Shown: positions 42,632 through 48,684 of the stretch, in pieces | How positions within the stretch are numbered: position 1 is the stretch's first letter | Layout of the letters: each line of letters starts with the position of its first letter | Source: Planctomycetota bacterium | Lineage (GTDB): Bacteria; Planctomycetota; J058 | Direction: 5' to 3' | Length of the DNA: 63,710 bases | Assembly (NCBI GenBank): GCA_023954375.1 | Contig: JAMLIC010000053.1 | Span: 1 to 63,710 of the forward strand | Made by a program: the position numbers and the translations under genes | The notes under the pieces: generated by a model | What the model was told of the DNA's origin: nothing | The model's database searches: none | The model's input: only the letters and a program-made list of their open reading frames with translations

Positions 42632-43532
42632 AGGTTCGTTCACGGATCGCCGAGGACTCGCACCCCATGCCCGTGAGGGCACCCTTCGTTTTCGAGACGA
42701 GGCCGGCGGGCTTCTCCGGTTGACGATCCAGTCGTGAATCCCGACGCGCGGAGTCGCACCGCGCGCGCCTCCTCATGAGGGAGGGCCCGTCACTCGACGG
42801 ACGTCGGGGAGGTCGGCCGGGGCCGGCGCCGCGGCCGGCTGACGCGGCGCCGACCCCGGCCTGTCGCGCGCCGAGCGCCCAGGCGAGCAGGTCGCTCGTG
42901 AGGCGGGCGCGCAGGGCCGCCTCGGCCAGGGCGCGGCCGTGCTTGCCGAACCGGGGCGCGCGCCAGCGGACGGCGGCGCGCAGGCTTGGCTCGGCGACGT
43001 CCGGGGCGCGCCCGCGGACGACGTCCGCCAGGAGGCAGGGCGGCGGGAGGCCCTCGTCGAAGTCGTCGCGCCAGGCGTCCGCGCGCTCGCGCTCGTAGGC
43101 CCGCTGCAGGCGCACGACCCAGGCGGCGTTCTCGGCCGTCGGCAGGTCGAGCCACACCTCGGCCGCCTCGACGACGTCGACGAACGACGCCGGGACGCGG
43201 TCGAGGCGCTGGCGCGAGCGCGCCAGCCGCGGCGGGACGGGCGGGAGGTCGAGCGGCAGCCCGGCCAGCGCCTGGTGGGCGAAGACCGCCACGCGCGCGG
43301 CCACCTCGGGGTCGAAGCGGCACAGGGCGCGGGCCCAGCGGCCCAGGTACTTCGACGCGTCGAGGGCCCGCGCGCCGACGACCTGCCGCGCGGCCGCGTC
43401 CTCGAGGAACGCGGCCAGCTCGAGCCGCCACGGCGGCAGCGCGCCCGCGCGGGCGCGCGCGACGAGCAGCGCGGCCGGGTCGGCCGCGCCGGCGCGCGAG
43501 AGGCGCTCGACCGTGCGCAGGTGCTGGTCCAC
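42612..43532 (-). CDS. unknown helical protein encoded within the tRNA array
   Basis: Starts at GTG 43532, five bases after a perfect AGGAGG. About 235 residues have good coding character (DQHLRTVERLSRAGAADPAA, LDASKYLGRWARALCRFDPE, ENAAWVVRLQRAYERERADA), mostly helical, no signal or membrane segment. No stop occurs before tRNA(CAT): the frame runs through two tRNA genes to 42612 (306 codons). The true end is probably nearer 42810, with a frameshift or lost stop. Not recognised; its place amid the tRNAs suggests but does not prove a link to them. Confidence 0.55.
   Translation of the reverse strand: MDQHLRTVERLSRAGAADPAALLVARARAGALPPWRLELAAFLEDAAARQVVGARALDASKYLGRWARALCRFDPEVAARVAVFAHQALAGLPLDLPPVPPRLARSRQRLDRVPASFVDVVEAAEVWLDLPTAENAAWVVRLQRAYERERADAWRDDFDEGLPPPCLLADVVRGRAPDVAEPSLRAAVRWRAPRFGKHGRALAEAALRARLTSDLLAWALGARQAGVGAASAGRGAGPGRPPRRPSSDGPSLMRRRARCDSARRDSRLDRQPEKPAGLVSKTKGALTGMGCESSAIRERTSGCGSA
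42643..42729 (-). tRNA. tRNA-Ser(CGA)
   Basis: Long variable arm, acceptor GGATCGT/GCGATCC, anticodon loop CTCGAAA, G73, T-loop TGCGAGT (G55), D-loop with AAGC. Confidence 0.8.
42739..42808 (-). tRNA. tRNA with anticodon CAT (elongator Met or Ile2)
   Basis: Acceptor CCCGACG/CGTCGGG, anticodon stem-loop CCTCC CTCATGA GGAGG, T-loop TGCGACT (G55). The D-arm is very small (CGTC GAGT GACG). It lacks initiator features, so it is elongator Met or lysidine-type Ile. Confidence 0.7.
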
Positions 43533-43545
43533 GTCGTCCTCCTGA

Positions 43546-43616
43546 AGCCCACGCCGGGAGTCGCACCCGGCCCGCCTCCTTACCACGGAGGTGCTCCGCT
43601 CCTGAGCTACGTGGGC
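43546..43616 (-). tRNA. tRNA-Thr(GGT)
   Basis: Acceptor GCCCACG/CGTGGGC, anticodon loop GTGGTAA in a CCTCC/GGAGG stem, D-loop AGGAGCG, T-loop TGCGACT (G55). Confidence 0.82.
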
Positions 43617-43619
43617 GGA

Positions 43620-43690
43620 TGACCCGTGGGGGAGTCGCACCCCCGGCTCCTCGATGTGAACGAGGTGTCCTGCTGCTGGACGAACGGATC
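43620..43690 (-). tRNA. tRNA-Val(CAC)
   Basis: Acceptor GATCCGT/ACGGGTC, anticodon loop TTCACAT, D-loop AGCAGCA, T-loop TGCGACT (G55), A73. Confidence 0.82.
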
Positions 43691-43693
43691 TCA

Positions 43694-43765
43694 TGCCCCC
43701 GGGAGGAGTCGCACCTCCGCCTCCAGCGTGTCGGGCTGGCGCTCTCGCTCTTGAACCACGGGGAC
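43694..43765 (-). tRNA. tRNA-Val(GAC), C33
   Basis: Acceptor GTCCCCG/CGGGGGC, anticodon stem-loop CCAGC CCGACAC GCTGG: the base before the anticodon is C instead of the near-universal U33. D-loop AAGAGCGA, T-loop TGCGACT (G55). Confidence 0.75.
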
Positions 43766-43769
43766 GGCA

Positions 43770-43841
43770 TCGAGCTGGTGGGATTCGCACCCACGACCTC
43801 TGGTCCCCCAGACCAGCGCGCTCCTCCTGCGCTACAGCTCG
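43770..43841 (-). tRNA. tRNA-Pro(GGG)
   Basis: Acceptor CGAGCTG/CAGCTCG with C1-G72, anticodon loop CTGGGGG, D-loop AGGAGGA, T-loop TGCGAAT (G55). Confidence 0.85.
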
Positions 43842-43845
43842 TGAA

Positions 43846-43919
43846 TACCAGGGGCAGGACTCGCACCTGCTAGGACGTGGTCCACAGCCACGCGCCTCGA
43901 CGACTTCGGCCTCCCCGGC
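43846..43919 (-). tRNA. tRNA-His(GTG)
   Basis: Acceptor GCCGGGG/CCCTGGT, anticodon stem-loop CGTGG CTGTGGA CCACG, T-loop TGCGAGT (G55). The usual extra G-1/C73 pair of tRNA-His is not evident. Confidence 0.75.
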
Positions 43920-43925
43920 GGACGT

Positions 43926-43997
43926 TCGACCCGGGTGGTAACGCTCCACCCTCTCCGCCTCATCAGGGCGGCGTGCTCACTTCTCTACTACGGGTCG
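43926..43997 (-). tRNA. tRNA-Ile(GAT), atypical T-loop
   Basis: Acceptor CGACCCG/CGGGTCG and anticodon stem-loop CCGCC CTGATGA GGCGG are sound. The T-loop is AGCGTTA (A54, G55), and the D-stem pairs poorly. It may be a diverged or decaying gene. Confidence 0.65.
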
Positions 43998-44003
43998 GTT
44001 GGT

Positions 44004-44075
44004 TGGAGACACCGGGACTTGCACCCGGAACTCGGCCACGCCAGGGCCGTGTGATCCTGTTGTCACCATGTCCCC
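44004..44075 (-). tRNA. tRNA-Ala(GGC)
   Basis: Acceptor GGGGACA/TGTCTCC includes the G3-U70 pair that defines tRNA-Ala. Anticodon loop CTGGCGT, D-loop CAACAGGA, T-loop TGCAAGT (G55). Confidence 0.87.
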
Positions 44076-44083
44076 GAAGAAGA

Positions 44084-44155
44084 AGCGGCCTGCGGGAATT
44101 GCACCCGCGCCTCGAGCGTGGCGGGCTCGTGCTCTACTGATTGAACCAAGGCCGC
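44084..44155 (-). tRNA. tRNA-Gly(GCC), C33
   Basis: Acceptor GCGGCCT/AGGCCGC, U73, anticodon loop CCGCCAC with C33, D-loop AATCAGTA, T-loop TGCAATT (G55). Confidence 0.78.
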
Positions 44156-44159
44156 GAGA

Positions 44160-44230
44160 TGGAGACACCGGGATTCGCACCCGGAACTCGGCCGTGCGAA
44201 GGCCGCGTGATCCGTTGTCACCATGTCCCC
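44160..44230 (-). tRNA. tRNA-Ala(CGC)
   Basis: Acceptor as in tRNA-Ala(GGC), with G3-U70. Anticodon loop TTCGCAC, D-loop CAACGGA (one base shorter, lacking the A18 seen elsewhere), T-loop TGCGAAT (G55). Confidence 0.85.
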
Positions 44231-44238
44231 GTGAGTGA

Positions 44239-44323
44239 TCCGCCGCGGAGGAGTCGCACCTCCAGGGCCCTTGCGGGCATCCGGGTTACAGCCGGCGCCG
44301 GCGCTCTACCGGCCTAGCGACGG
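44239..44323 (-). tRNA. tRNA-Tyr(GTA)
   Basis: Type II tRNA with long variable arm. Acceptor CCGTCGC/GCGGCGG, anticodon loop CTGTAAC, A73, T-loop TGCGACT (G55). Confidence 0.85.
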
Positions 44324-44326
44324 GAA

Positions 44327-44398
44327 TGCCCCCACCTGGAGTCGCACCAGGATCCCCACCTTCGCAGAGTGGTGCCTTGTCTCTTGGGCCATGAGGGC
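44327..44398 (-). tRNA. tRNA-Arg(GCG)
   Basis: Acceptor GCCCTCA/TGGGGGC, anticodon loop CTGCGAA, D-loop CAAGAGACAA, T-loop TGCGACT (G55). Most bacteria read CGC/CGU with an A34 (inosine) tRNA-Arg, so a G34 version is unusual. Confidence 0.78.
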
Positions 44399-44403
44399 GT
44401 GAC

Positions 44404-44475
44404 TGCTCCCACCTGGAGTCGCACCAGGATCACCACCTTCGGAGGGTGGTGCCTTGTCTGTTAGGCCATGGGAGC
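44404..44475 (-). tRNA. tRNA-Arg(CCG)
   Basis: Perfect acceptor GCTCCCA/TGGGAGC, anticodon stem-loop CCACC CTCCGAA GGTGG, D-loop TAACAGACAA, T-loop TGCGACT (G55). Confidence 0.85.
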
Positions 44476-44521
44476 AAAGTTGTGAGGAGGGCCGCGGCGT
44501 CCAACCGCTGCAGGGTCCGTG

Positions 44522-44612
44522 GCGCCAGAGCGAGCGACGGGGACGGGCGGAACGGGACAGCACGTGCCGGCCCGGGACCCACTCCGATCGCCCGCCCCTC
44601 GCGAGCGCATCA
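44522..44612 (-). repeat. dispersed repeat family A, copy 4 (inverted)
   Basis: Reverse-strand copy: TGATGCGCTCGCGAGGGGCG to CCCCGTCGCTCGCTCTGGCG. It fills most of the gap between tRNA-Arg(CCG) and tRNA-Phe. Confidence 0.8.
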
Positions 44613-44620
44613 CTCATCCA

Positions 44621-44692
44621 GGGACCCTCCGGGAGTTGCACCCGGGCCTTCCGGTCTTCAGCCGGGCGCTCTTCTGGTTGAGCTAAGGGTCC
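44621..44692 (-). tRNA. tRNA-Phe(GAA)
   Basis: Perfect acceptor GGACCCT/AGGGTCC, anticodon loop CTGAAGA, D-loop AACCAGAA, T-loop TGCAACT (G55). Position 73 appears to be C rather than the expected A. Confidence 0.8.
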
Positions 44693-44712
44693 ACGAACGT
44701 CGCGAGCGACGA

Positions 44713-44783
44713 TTGCCCCCCGAGGACTCGCACCCCGATCTCGGCGTTCAGAGCGCCGCATCCTGCTGTTGGACGAGAGGGCA
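44713..44783 (-). tRNA. tRNA-Gln(CTG)
   Basis: Acceptor TGCCCTC/GGGGGCA with the U1-A72 pair of tRNA-Gln, anticodon stem-loop CGGCG CTCTGAA CGCCG, D-loop AACAGCA, T-loop TGCGAGT (G55). Confidence 0.85.
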
Positions 44784-44858
44784 TCGCGGAGGCCGGATTC
44801 GAACCGGCGACCTGCGGGTTATGAGCCCGCCGAGCTGACCTGACTGCTCCACTCCGCA
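44784..44858 (-). tRNA. initiator tRNA-fMet(CAT), canonical T-loop
   Basis: The three G-C pairs of the initiator anticodon stem are present (GGG CTCATAA CCC), and 1-72 is a weak U-G pair. The T-loop is the ordinary TTCGAAT and the D-loop contains GG, so this is the only array member with a standard elbow. Confidence 0.92.
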
Positions 44859-44862
44859 CGGA

Positions 44863-44936
44863 TGTCCCCCCCGGGAGTTGCACCCGGAAACTCCTGCGCC
44901 TCGGGCAGGCGGCTCTGCTGGTTCGCCCAGGGGGAC
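44863..44936 (-). tRNA. tRNA-Leu(GAG), short variable loop, C33
   Basis: Acceptor GTCCCCC/GGGGGAC, anticodon stem-loop CCTGC CCGAGGC GCAGG with C33, A73, T-loop TGCAACT (G55). The variable loop is only about five bases, whereas bacterial tRNA-Leu normally has a long arm. Confidence 0.72.
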
Positions 44937-44939
44937 GTA

Positions 44940-45014
44940 CGCCTCCGGCGGGATTCGCACCCGCGATCTCCAGCGTGACGGGCTGGCGGGGACTCTTGGC
45001 TCCCCTACGGAGGC
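44940..45014 (-). tRNA. tRNA-Asp(GTC), C33
   Basis: Acceptor GCCTCCG/CGGAGGC, G73 as in tRNA-Asp, anticodon stem-loop CCAGC CCGTCAC GCTGG with C33, T-loop TGCGAAT (G55). Confidence 0.8.
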
Positions 45015-45020
45015 AGTGTT

Positions 45021-45088
45021 CAGGCCGTCGGGGAGTCGCACCCCGCGTGGCTGGTTTTGGAGACCGGCCCGGTCCTCGACCACGACCT
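45021..45088 (-). tRNA. tRNA-Trp(CCA), miniature D-arm
   Basis: Acceptor AGGTCGT/ACGGCCT, anticodon loop CTCCAAA, G73 as in tRNA-Trp, T-loop TGCGACT (G55). The D-arm is reduced to GTC GAG GAC; the whole gene is about 68 bases. Confidence 0.75.
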
Positions 45089-45104
45089 TCGACTTGAATC
45101 GACA

Positions 45105-45174
45105 AGCGGACGCCGGGAGTCGCACCCGGGGAGGCCGGCCTGGGAAGCCGGCTGGAGCCTCGCTCCGCGCCCGC
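45105..45174 (-). tRNA. tRNA-Gly(CCC), miniature D-arm
   Basis: Acceptor GCGGGCG/CGTCCGC, U73, anticodon stem-loop CCGGC TTCCCAG GCCGG, T-loop TGCGACT (G55). The D-arm is GAGC GAG GCTC. First gene of the array; a TTGACA on the minus strand (45192-45197) lies 17 bases upstream but has no good -10 partner. Confidence 0.75.
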
Positions 45175-45323
45175 GAAGAAGTCGACCGAGTTGTCAAAGG
45201 CGACGGCGGCGAGCCGCGCGTCGCGCGGGCGCGCGCGTCGTCCTCGTGGCCGGCGCGCGCGTCGTTCGCCCCCCATGACCCCGTCGCCCCCGCGCGCTGT
45301 CATCGCGCCGCGCGCCCGCTCCG

Positions 45324-45352
45324 TTGCCGGGCGAGAGGCGGTGCGGTACCGT
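45324..45352 (+). promoter_or_regulatory. predicted promoter of the Pro-rich membrane protein gene
   Basis: TTGCCG (45324-45329) and TACCGT (45347-45352) with 17-base spacing, 25 bases upstream of ATG 45378. Confidence 0.5.
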
Positions 45353-45377
45353 CGCTCGACGGAGCGCCGGGCGCCGA

Positions 45378-46955
45378 ATGAACGAGCCGAGGAAGCCGGA
45401 CCCCAACGACACGTCGCGCCGCCGCCCGCCGCCGCCGCCGCGCCCGGCCGGCCGGCCCGCCGGCCCGCCGCCGCCGGGTGGCGGCCCGCGTCCGCCGGGG
45501 CCGCCGCCGCCGCGCGGGGGCGGCCCGCCGCCGCGGCCGCCGGCGCGTCCCCCGGCCGGCGGCCTCGACGCGGCCACGCCGCCGGCCGCGGCCGAGAGCG
45601 ACGACGACCTCGTGTTCATGACCCACGCGCCGGGCGCCACGGTCGCGCCGCGCCCGGTGAGCGAGGTCGACAAGGAGGTGCAGGCGTTCGCCGACCGCCT
45701 CAAGGCCAAGGACGAGGAGAAGGCGGAGAAGGAGAAGGCGGAGAAGGAGAAGGCGGACAAGACCGACCGCCGGCGCGCCGGGACCGGCCCGCGGCCCCGC
45801 CCGCAGGCGGAGGCGCGCGAGCCCGGCGGCGGGCCGGCGCGGGCCGGCGGCGCCCCGGCCCTGAAGCAGCGCTTCATGGAGGGCGCCGGCCGGCTCTCCG
45901 AGGCGGCCGGCGTCGGGGCGGTGCAGCGCACGCTCCAGGCGGGGCGCGGGACGGAGGGCGCCGGCGACGCGGTGAAGGGGCCCTCGTTCTGGTCGCTCCT
46001 CCCCGGGGCCCTGCTCGCGCCGCTGCGGGCCGGGAGCGTCGGCGCGGCGGTCGGGGCGACGCTGCTCGTTGCCCTGGCGCTGCTCGCGGTCGAGGTCTCG
46101 CCGCCGGTCGGCCTCCTGGCGTGCGTCGTCGTGACGCTCGAGCTCGCCGCGCTCGTCGTCAAGCACCTGCGCGAGACGGGCGGCGGGCGCGACGACGTGC
46201 TCTGGCCGACCTTCTCGGAGGTGGCGGGCGGGTTCATGAGCTGGGCCGGCGCCGGGCTCATGCTGGCGCCCGCCGCCGTGGCCGCGGTCGTCGTCTACGG
46301 CGGCGGCGCGTGGGACGTCGGCCAGCCGGCGTCCGTGCCGGCGCGGGCGGCGCGCGTGTGGAGCCCGCCGGCCGAGGTCCGCGCCGCCCCCGTCGACGAG
46401 GACCTCCCCGGCGGCGACGAGGCCGTGCCCGACGCCCTGGGCCGCCACGCCCTCGCCATGCTCGACGCGGCGGTCGGGCCGGCGCGGCCGGCGCACGAGC
46501 CCGACCCGCGCAGCGCGCCGGCCCTGGCCGCCGACCTGTCGTCGGCGGCGCGGGGGCGGGTCGAGGCCTTCACGGGCCCGCCGGCGGGCGCGGGCCCGGT
46601 CGCCTGGCGCGGCCTGCTCGTCCTCGGCCTCCTCCTCTACCCGATCGCGCTCGTCGCCTGCGCGCGCCTGAAGAGCGCCTACGCGGTGCTGCACCTGCCG
46701 ATGCTCCTGCGCGCGGCGGCCGGCGCGCCGGTCGCCTACCTCATCGTCCTCGCGGCGTGGCTGGCGCACGCGGCCCTGCTCCTCGGGGCCCTCCTCGTCC
46801 TGCCGGCGGCGCTCCACGCGCGGCTCGGCCCGGCGGCGGCGCACCTCGGCTGGGTGCTCGCGGTCGCCCTCGTCGGCGGCCCTGGGTCGATCGTCGTCGC
46901 CTCGCTCCTGGGCCGGTTCTACCGCGCCCGGGCGCATGCCCTTGCCTGGGATTAG
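45378..46955 (+). CDS. Pro-rich multi-pass membrane protein
   Basis: About 525 residues. The first 75 are extremely rich in Pro, Gly and Arg, followed by a charged EKAEKEKAEKEK stretch. From about residue 210 on there are around six to seven hydrophobic helices, two near 220-270, one near 290 and three to four near the C-terminus, with a soluble loop of about 110 residues between. The plan resembles DUF4013/Yip1-like integral membrane proteins, but no motif confirms that. The long N-terminal region is probably cytosolic and disordered. Confidence 0.7.
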   Translation: MNEPRKPDPNDTSRRRPPPPPRPAGRPAGPPPPGGGPRPPGPPPPRGGGPPPRPPARPPAGGLDAATPPAAAESDDDLVFMTHAPGATVAPRPVSEVDKEVQAFADRLKAKDEEKAEKEKAEKEKADKTDRRRAGTGPRPRPQAEAREPGGGPARAGGAPALKQRFMEGAGRLSEAAGVGAVQRTLQAGRGTEGAGDAVKGPSFWSLLPGALLAPLRAGSVGAAVGATLLVALALLAVEVSPPVGLLACVVVTLELAALVVKHLRETGGGRDDVLWPTFSEVAGGFMSWAGAGLMLAPAAVAAVVVYGGGAWDVGQPASVPARAARVWSPPAEVRAAPVDEDLPGGDEAVPDALGRHALAMLDAAVGPARPAHEPDPRSAPALAADLSSAARGRVEAFTGPPAGAGPVAWRGLLVLGLLLYPIALVACARLKSAYAVLHLPMLLRAAAGAPVAYLIVLAAWLAHAALLLGALLVLPAALHARLGPAAAHLGWVLAVALVGGPGSIVVASLLGRFYRARAHALAWD

Positions 46956-46981
46956 CTCCTCTCGCAGCAGGAAGCGCCGGA

Positions 46982-47069
46982 CACGCGCCCCGCGCCCGCG
47001 CGGGGCGTCCCCGGCCCTTCGCGCGCTCCCGCGCCTACGCGCCCGCCCCGCGCGGGCGCGGGGCGCGTG
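46982..47069. terminator. 26-bp perfect inverted repeat
   Basis: 46982-47007 and 47044-47069 are exact reverse complements (arm begins CACGCGCCCCGCGCCC) around a 36-base loop. It starts 27 bases after the membrane protein stop. It could be a strong terminator or an mRNA-stabilising hairpin, but there is no T-run. Confidence 0.5.
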
Positions 47070-47191
47070 GTCCAGGCCTGGGGGGCCGGCTGTCCTGACG
47101 TCCGGGTCGAGCCGGGCCGGAACCCCGGCCGCCGCGCCCGCGTGTCCCTCCTGGAGGCGACGACCGCCTCGGGAGAGGGAGATAGACGCAG

Positions 47192-47527
47192 ATGACGACG
47201 ACGCGGATCTCGCACGGGCTCTTCGCCGGGCTCGTGCTCGGGCTGGGGCTCGCGCTGCTCGCGCGGCCGGAGCGCGCGGCGGCGCAGCAGGCGGGCGGCC
47301 AGCAGATGTTCGCCGTGACGGCGCCGGGTCAGGGTCAGGGGGCCAACGTGCTCTACGTGATCGAGCCGACGACCATGCGGCTGATGGTCTACGAGCACCG
47401 CTTCGGGCAGAAGCTCGAGCTGACGACGGTGCGGAACCTGGAGTTCGACGCCAAGTACCAGCAGTGGCCGAAGGACGGCCACCCGCGGGCGCCCGTCCCC
47501 TCGGTGGAGCAGATGCGGAAGGAGTAG
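47192..47527 (+). CDS. small secreted protein, unknown function
   Basis: 111 residues. Signal peptide to about residue 31 (LLARPERAAAQQ), then a compact domain with NVLYVIEPTTMRLMVYEHRF, a pattern seen in short planctomycete secreted proteins without known role. GGGAGAGGGAG upstream provides a ribosome binding site. The stop at 47527 lies 40 bases before the promoter of the next operon. Confidence 0.72.
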   Translation: MTTTRISHGLFAGLVLGLGLALLARPERAAAQQAGGQQMFAVTAPGQGQGANVLYVIEPTTMRLMVYEHRFGQKLELTTVRNLEFDAKYQQWPKDGHPRAPVPSVEQMRKE

Positions 47528-47566
47528 CGTTTCGCCACGGCGCCCGGCCCGCCCGGTGAATGGGGC

Positions 47567-47595
47567 TTGTCGATCCTGCAGGGCCGTTGCATAAC
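47567..47595 (+). promoter_or_regulatory. predicted promoter of the GldA/GldFG operon
   Basis: TTGTCG (47567-47572) and CATAAC (47590-47595) with exactly 17 bases between, in the gap before the ABC transporter genes. Confidence 0.5.
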
Positions 47596-47648
47596 AGGTC
47601 CCCCACACCGGATCGCAGCTTCGATCTCGCTCGATCGAGGGAACGCCC

Positions 47649-48656
47649 ATGACCGATCAGGACCAGGGCGCGCCGGGCGCCGACGACACGAAGGACACGA
47701 CCGCGGCCCAGGTCGGCGACGCGCCCGTCGCCGAGCCGGCGCCGCCCGCCGAGCCGGCGCCGCCCGCCGAGCCGGCGCCGCCCGCCGAGCCGGCGCCGCC
47801 CGCCGAGCCGGAGAAGCCGGCCGAGCCGGCGAAGGCCGTCGAGCCGGCGAAGGCCGTCGAGCCGGCGAAGGCCGTCGAGCCGGCGAAGGCCGTCGAGCCG
47901 GCGACGGCCGCCGAGCCCGCGAAGCCCGCCACGTCGGAGGTGCTGATCACCGCCAGCGGGCTCTCGAAGTTCTACGGCGCGTTCGCCGCCGTGAGCGACG
48001 TCAGCTTCGAGGTCCGCCGCGGGCAGGTGGTCGCCTTCCTCGGCCAGAACGGCGCGGGCAAGTCGACGACCATGCGCATGCTGACGGGCATGCTCGCCCC
48101 GGACCGCGGCGAGGCCCGCATCGCCGGCCTGTCGGTGATCACCGACCGCCTGGCCGTCGCCCGCCGCCTGGGCTACCTGCCCGAGAACGGGCCCCTCTAC
48201 GACGAGATGACCCCGGGCGAGCTCCTGCGCTTCCTGGGCGAGGCGCGCGGCCTGGCGCCGGACCGGCTCGAGCAGCGGGTCGCCGCCGTGCGCGACCAGC
48301 TCGACCTCGGCGCCGTCATGGGCAAGGCGATCCACAAGCTCTCGCGCGGCTACCGCCAGCGCGTGGGCCTCGCCCAGGCGCTCCTGCACGAGCCCGACGT
48401 CCTCATCCTCGACGAGCCGACGACCGGCCTCGACCCGAACCAGATCCGCGACGTCCGCAAGACGATCCGCGAGCTGGGGCGGACCAAGGCCGTCCTCCTC
48501 TCCACGCACATCCTGCAGGAGGTGGAGGCGATCGCCGACCGGATCGTGTTCATCAACGACGGCCGGATCGTCTTCCAGGGCACCGTCGAGGAGCTGCGGC
48601 GCAAGGGCGAGGGCGACCTCGACGCCGCCTTCGCCGCCCACACCGCCGCGGCCTGA
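47649..48656 (+). CDS. ABC transporter ATP-binding protein, GldA-like
   Basis: 335 residues. A repeat-rich N-terminal extension of about 95 residues (AEPAPP and VEPAKA units) precedes a complete ABC domain: Walker A GQNGAGKSTT, signature KLSRGYRQRVGLAQ, Walker B VLILDEPTTGLD, switch His STHILQEVEA. GldA-type ATPases pair with ABC-2 permeases; here the permease gene follows 28 bases later. The substrate is unknown. The extension is unusual for the family. Confidence 0.9.
   Translation: MTDQDQGAPGADDTKDTTAAQVGDAPVAEPAPPAEPAPPAEPAPPAEPAPPAEPEKPAEPAKAVEPAKAVEPAKAVEPAKAVEPATAAEPAKPATSEVLITASGLSKFYGAFAAVSDVSFEVRRGQVVAFLGQNGAGKSTTMRMLTGMLAPDRGEARIAGLSVITDRLAVARRLGYLPENGPLYDEMTPGELLRFLGEARGLAPDRLEQRVAAVRDQLDLGAVMGKAIHKLSRGYRQRVGLAQALLHEPDVLILDEPTTGLDPNQIRDVRKTIRELGRTKAVLLSTHILQEVEAIADRIVFINDGRIVFQGTVEELRRKGEGDLDAAFAAHTAAA
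47730..47908 (+). repeat. 18-bp tandem repeats in the GldA-like gene
   Basis: About four copies of GCCGAGCCGGCGCCGCCC followed by about four copies of GCCGTCGAGCCGGCGAAG, all in frame, encoding the Pro/Ala/Glu N-terminal extension. Confidence 0.8.
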
Positions 48657-48684
48657 CCAGCCGAGCACATCACCGGAGGGACCC

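Noticed and set aside
44480..44521. Stretch with GCAGGGTCCGT resembling a tRNA end
   Set aside because: Too short and lacking T-arm or anticodon; probably a remnant next to repeat A copy 4.
41848..44761. Short ORFs across the tRNA array
   Set aside because: They are translations through tRNA genes and repeats; only 42612-43532 has a ribosome binding site and sustained coding character.
41600..45174. Possible tRNA-Sec (anticodon TCA) in the array
   Set aside because: No TCA anticodon or tRNA-Sec-length gene was found, so the selenocysteine idea gets no direct support from within the window.
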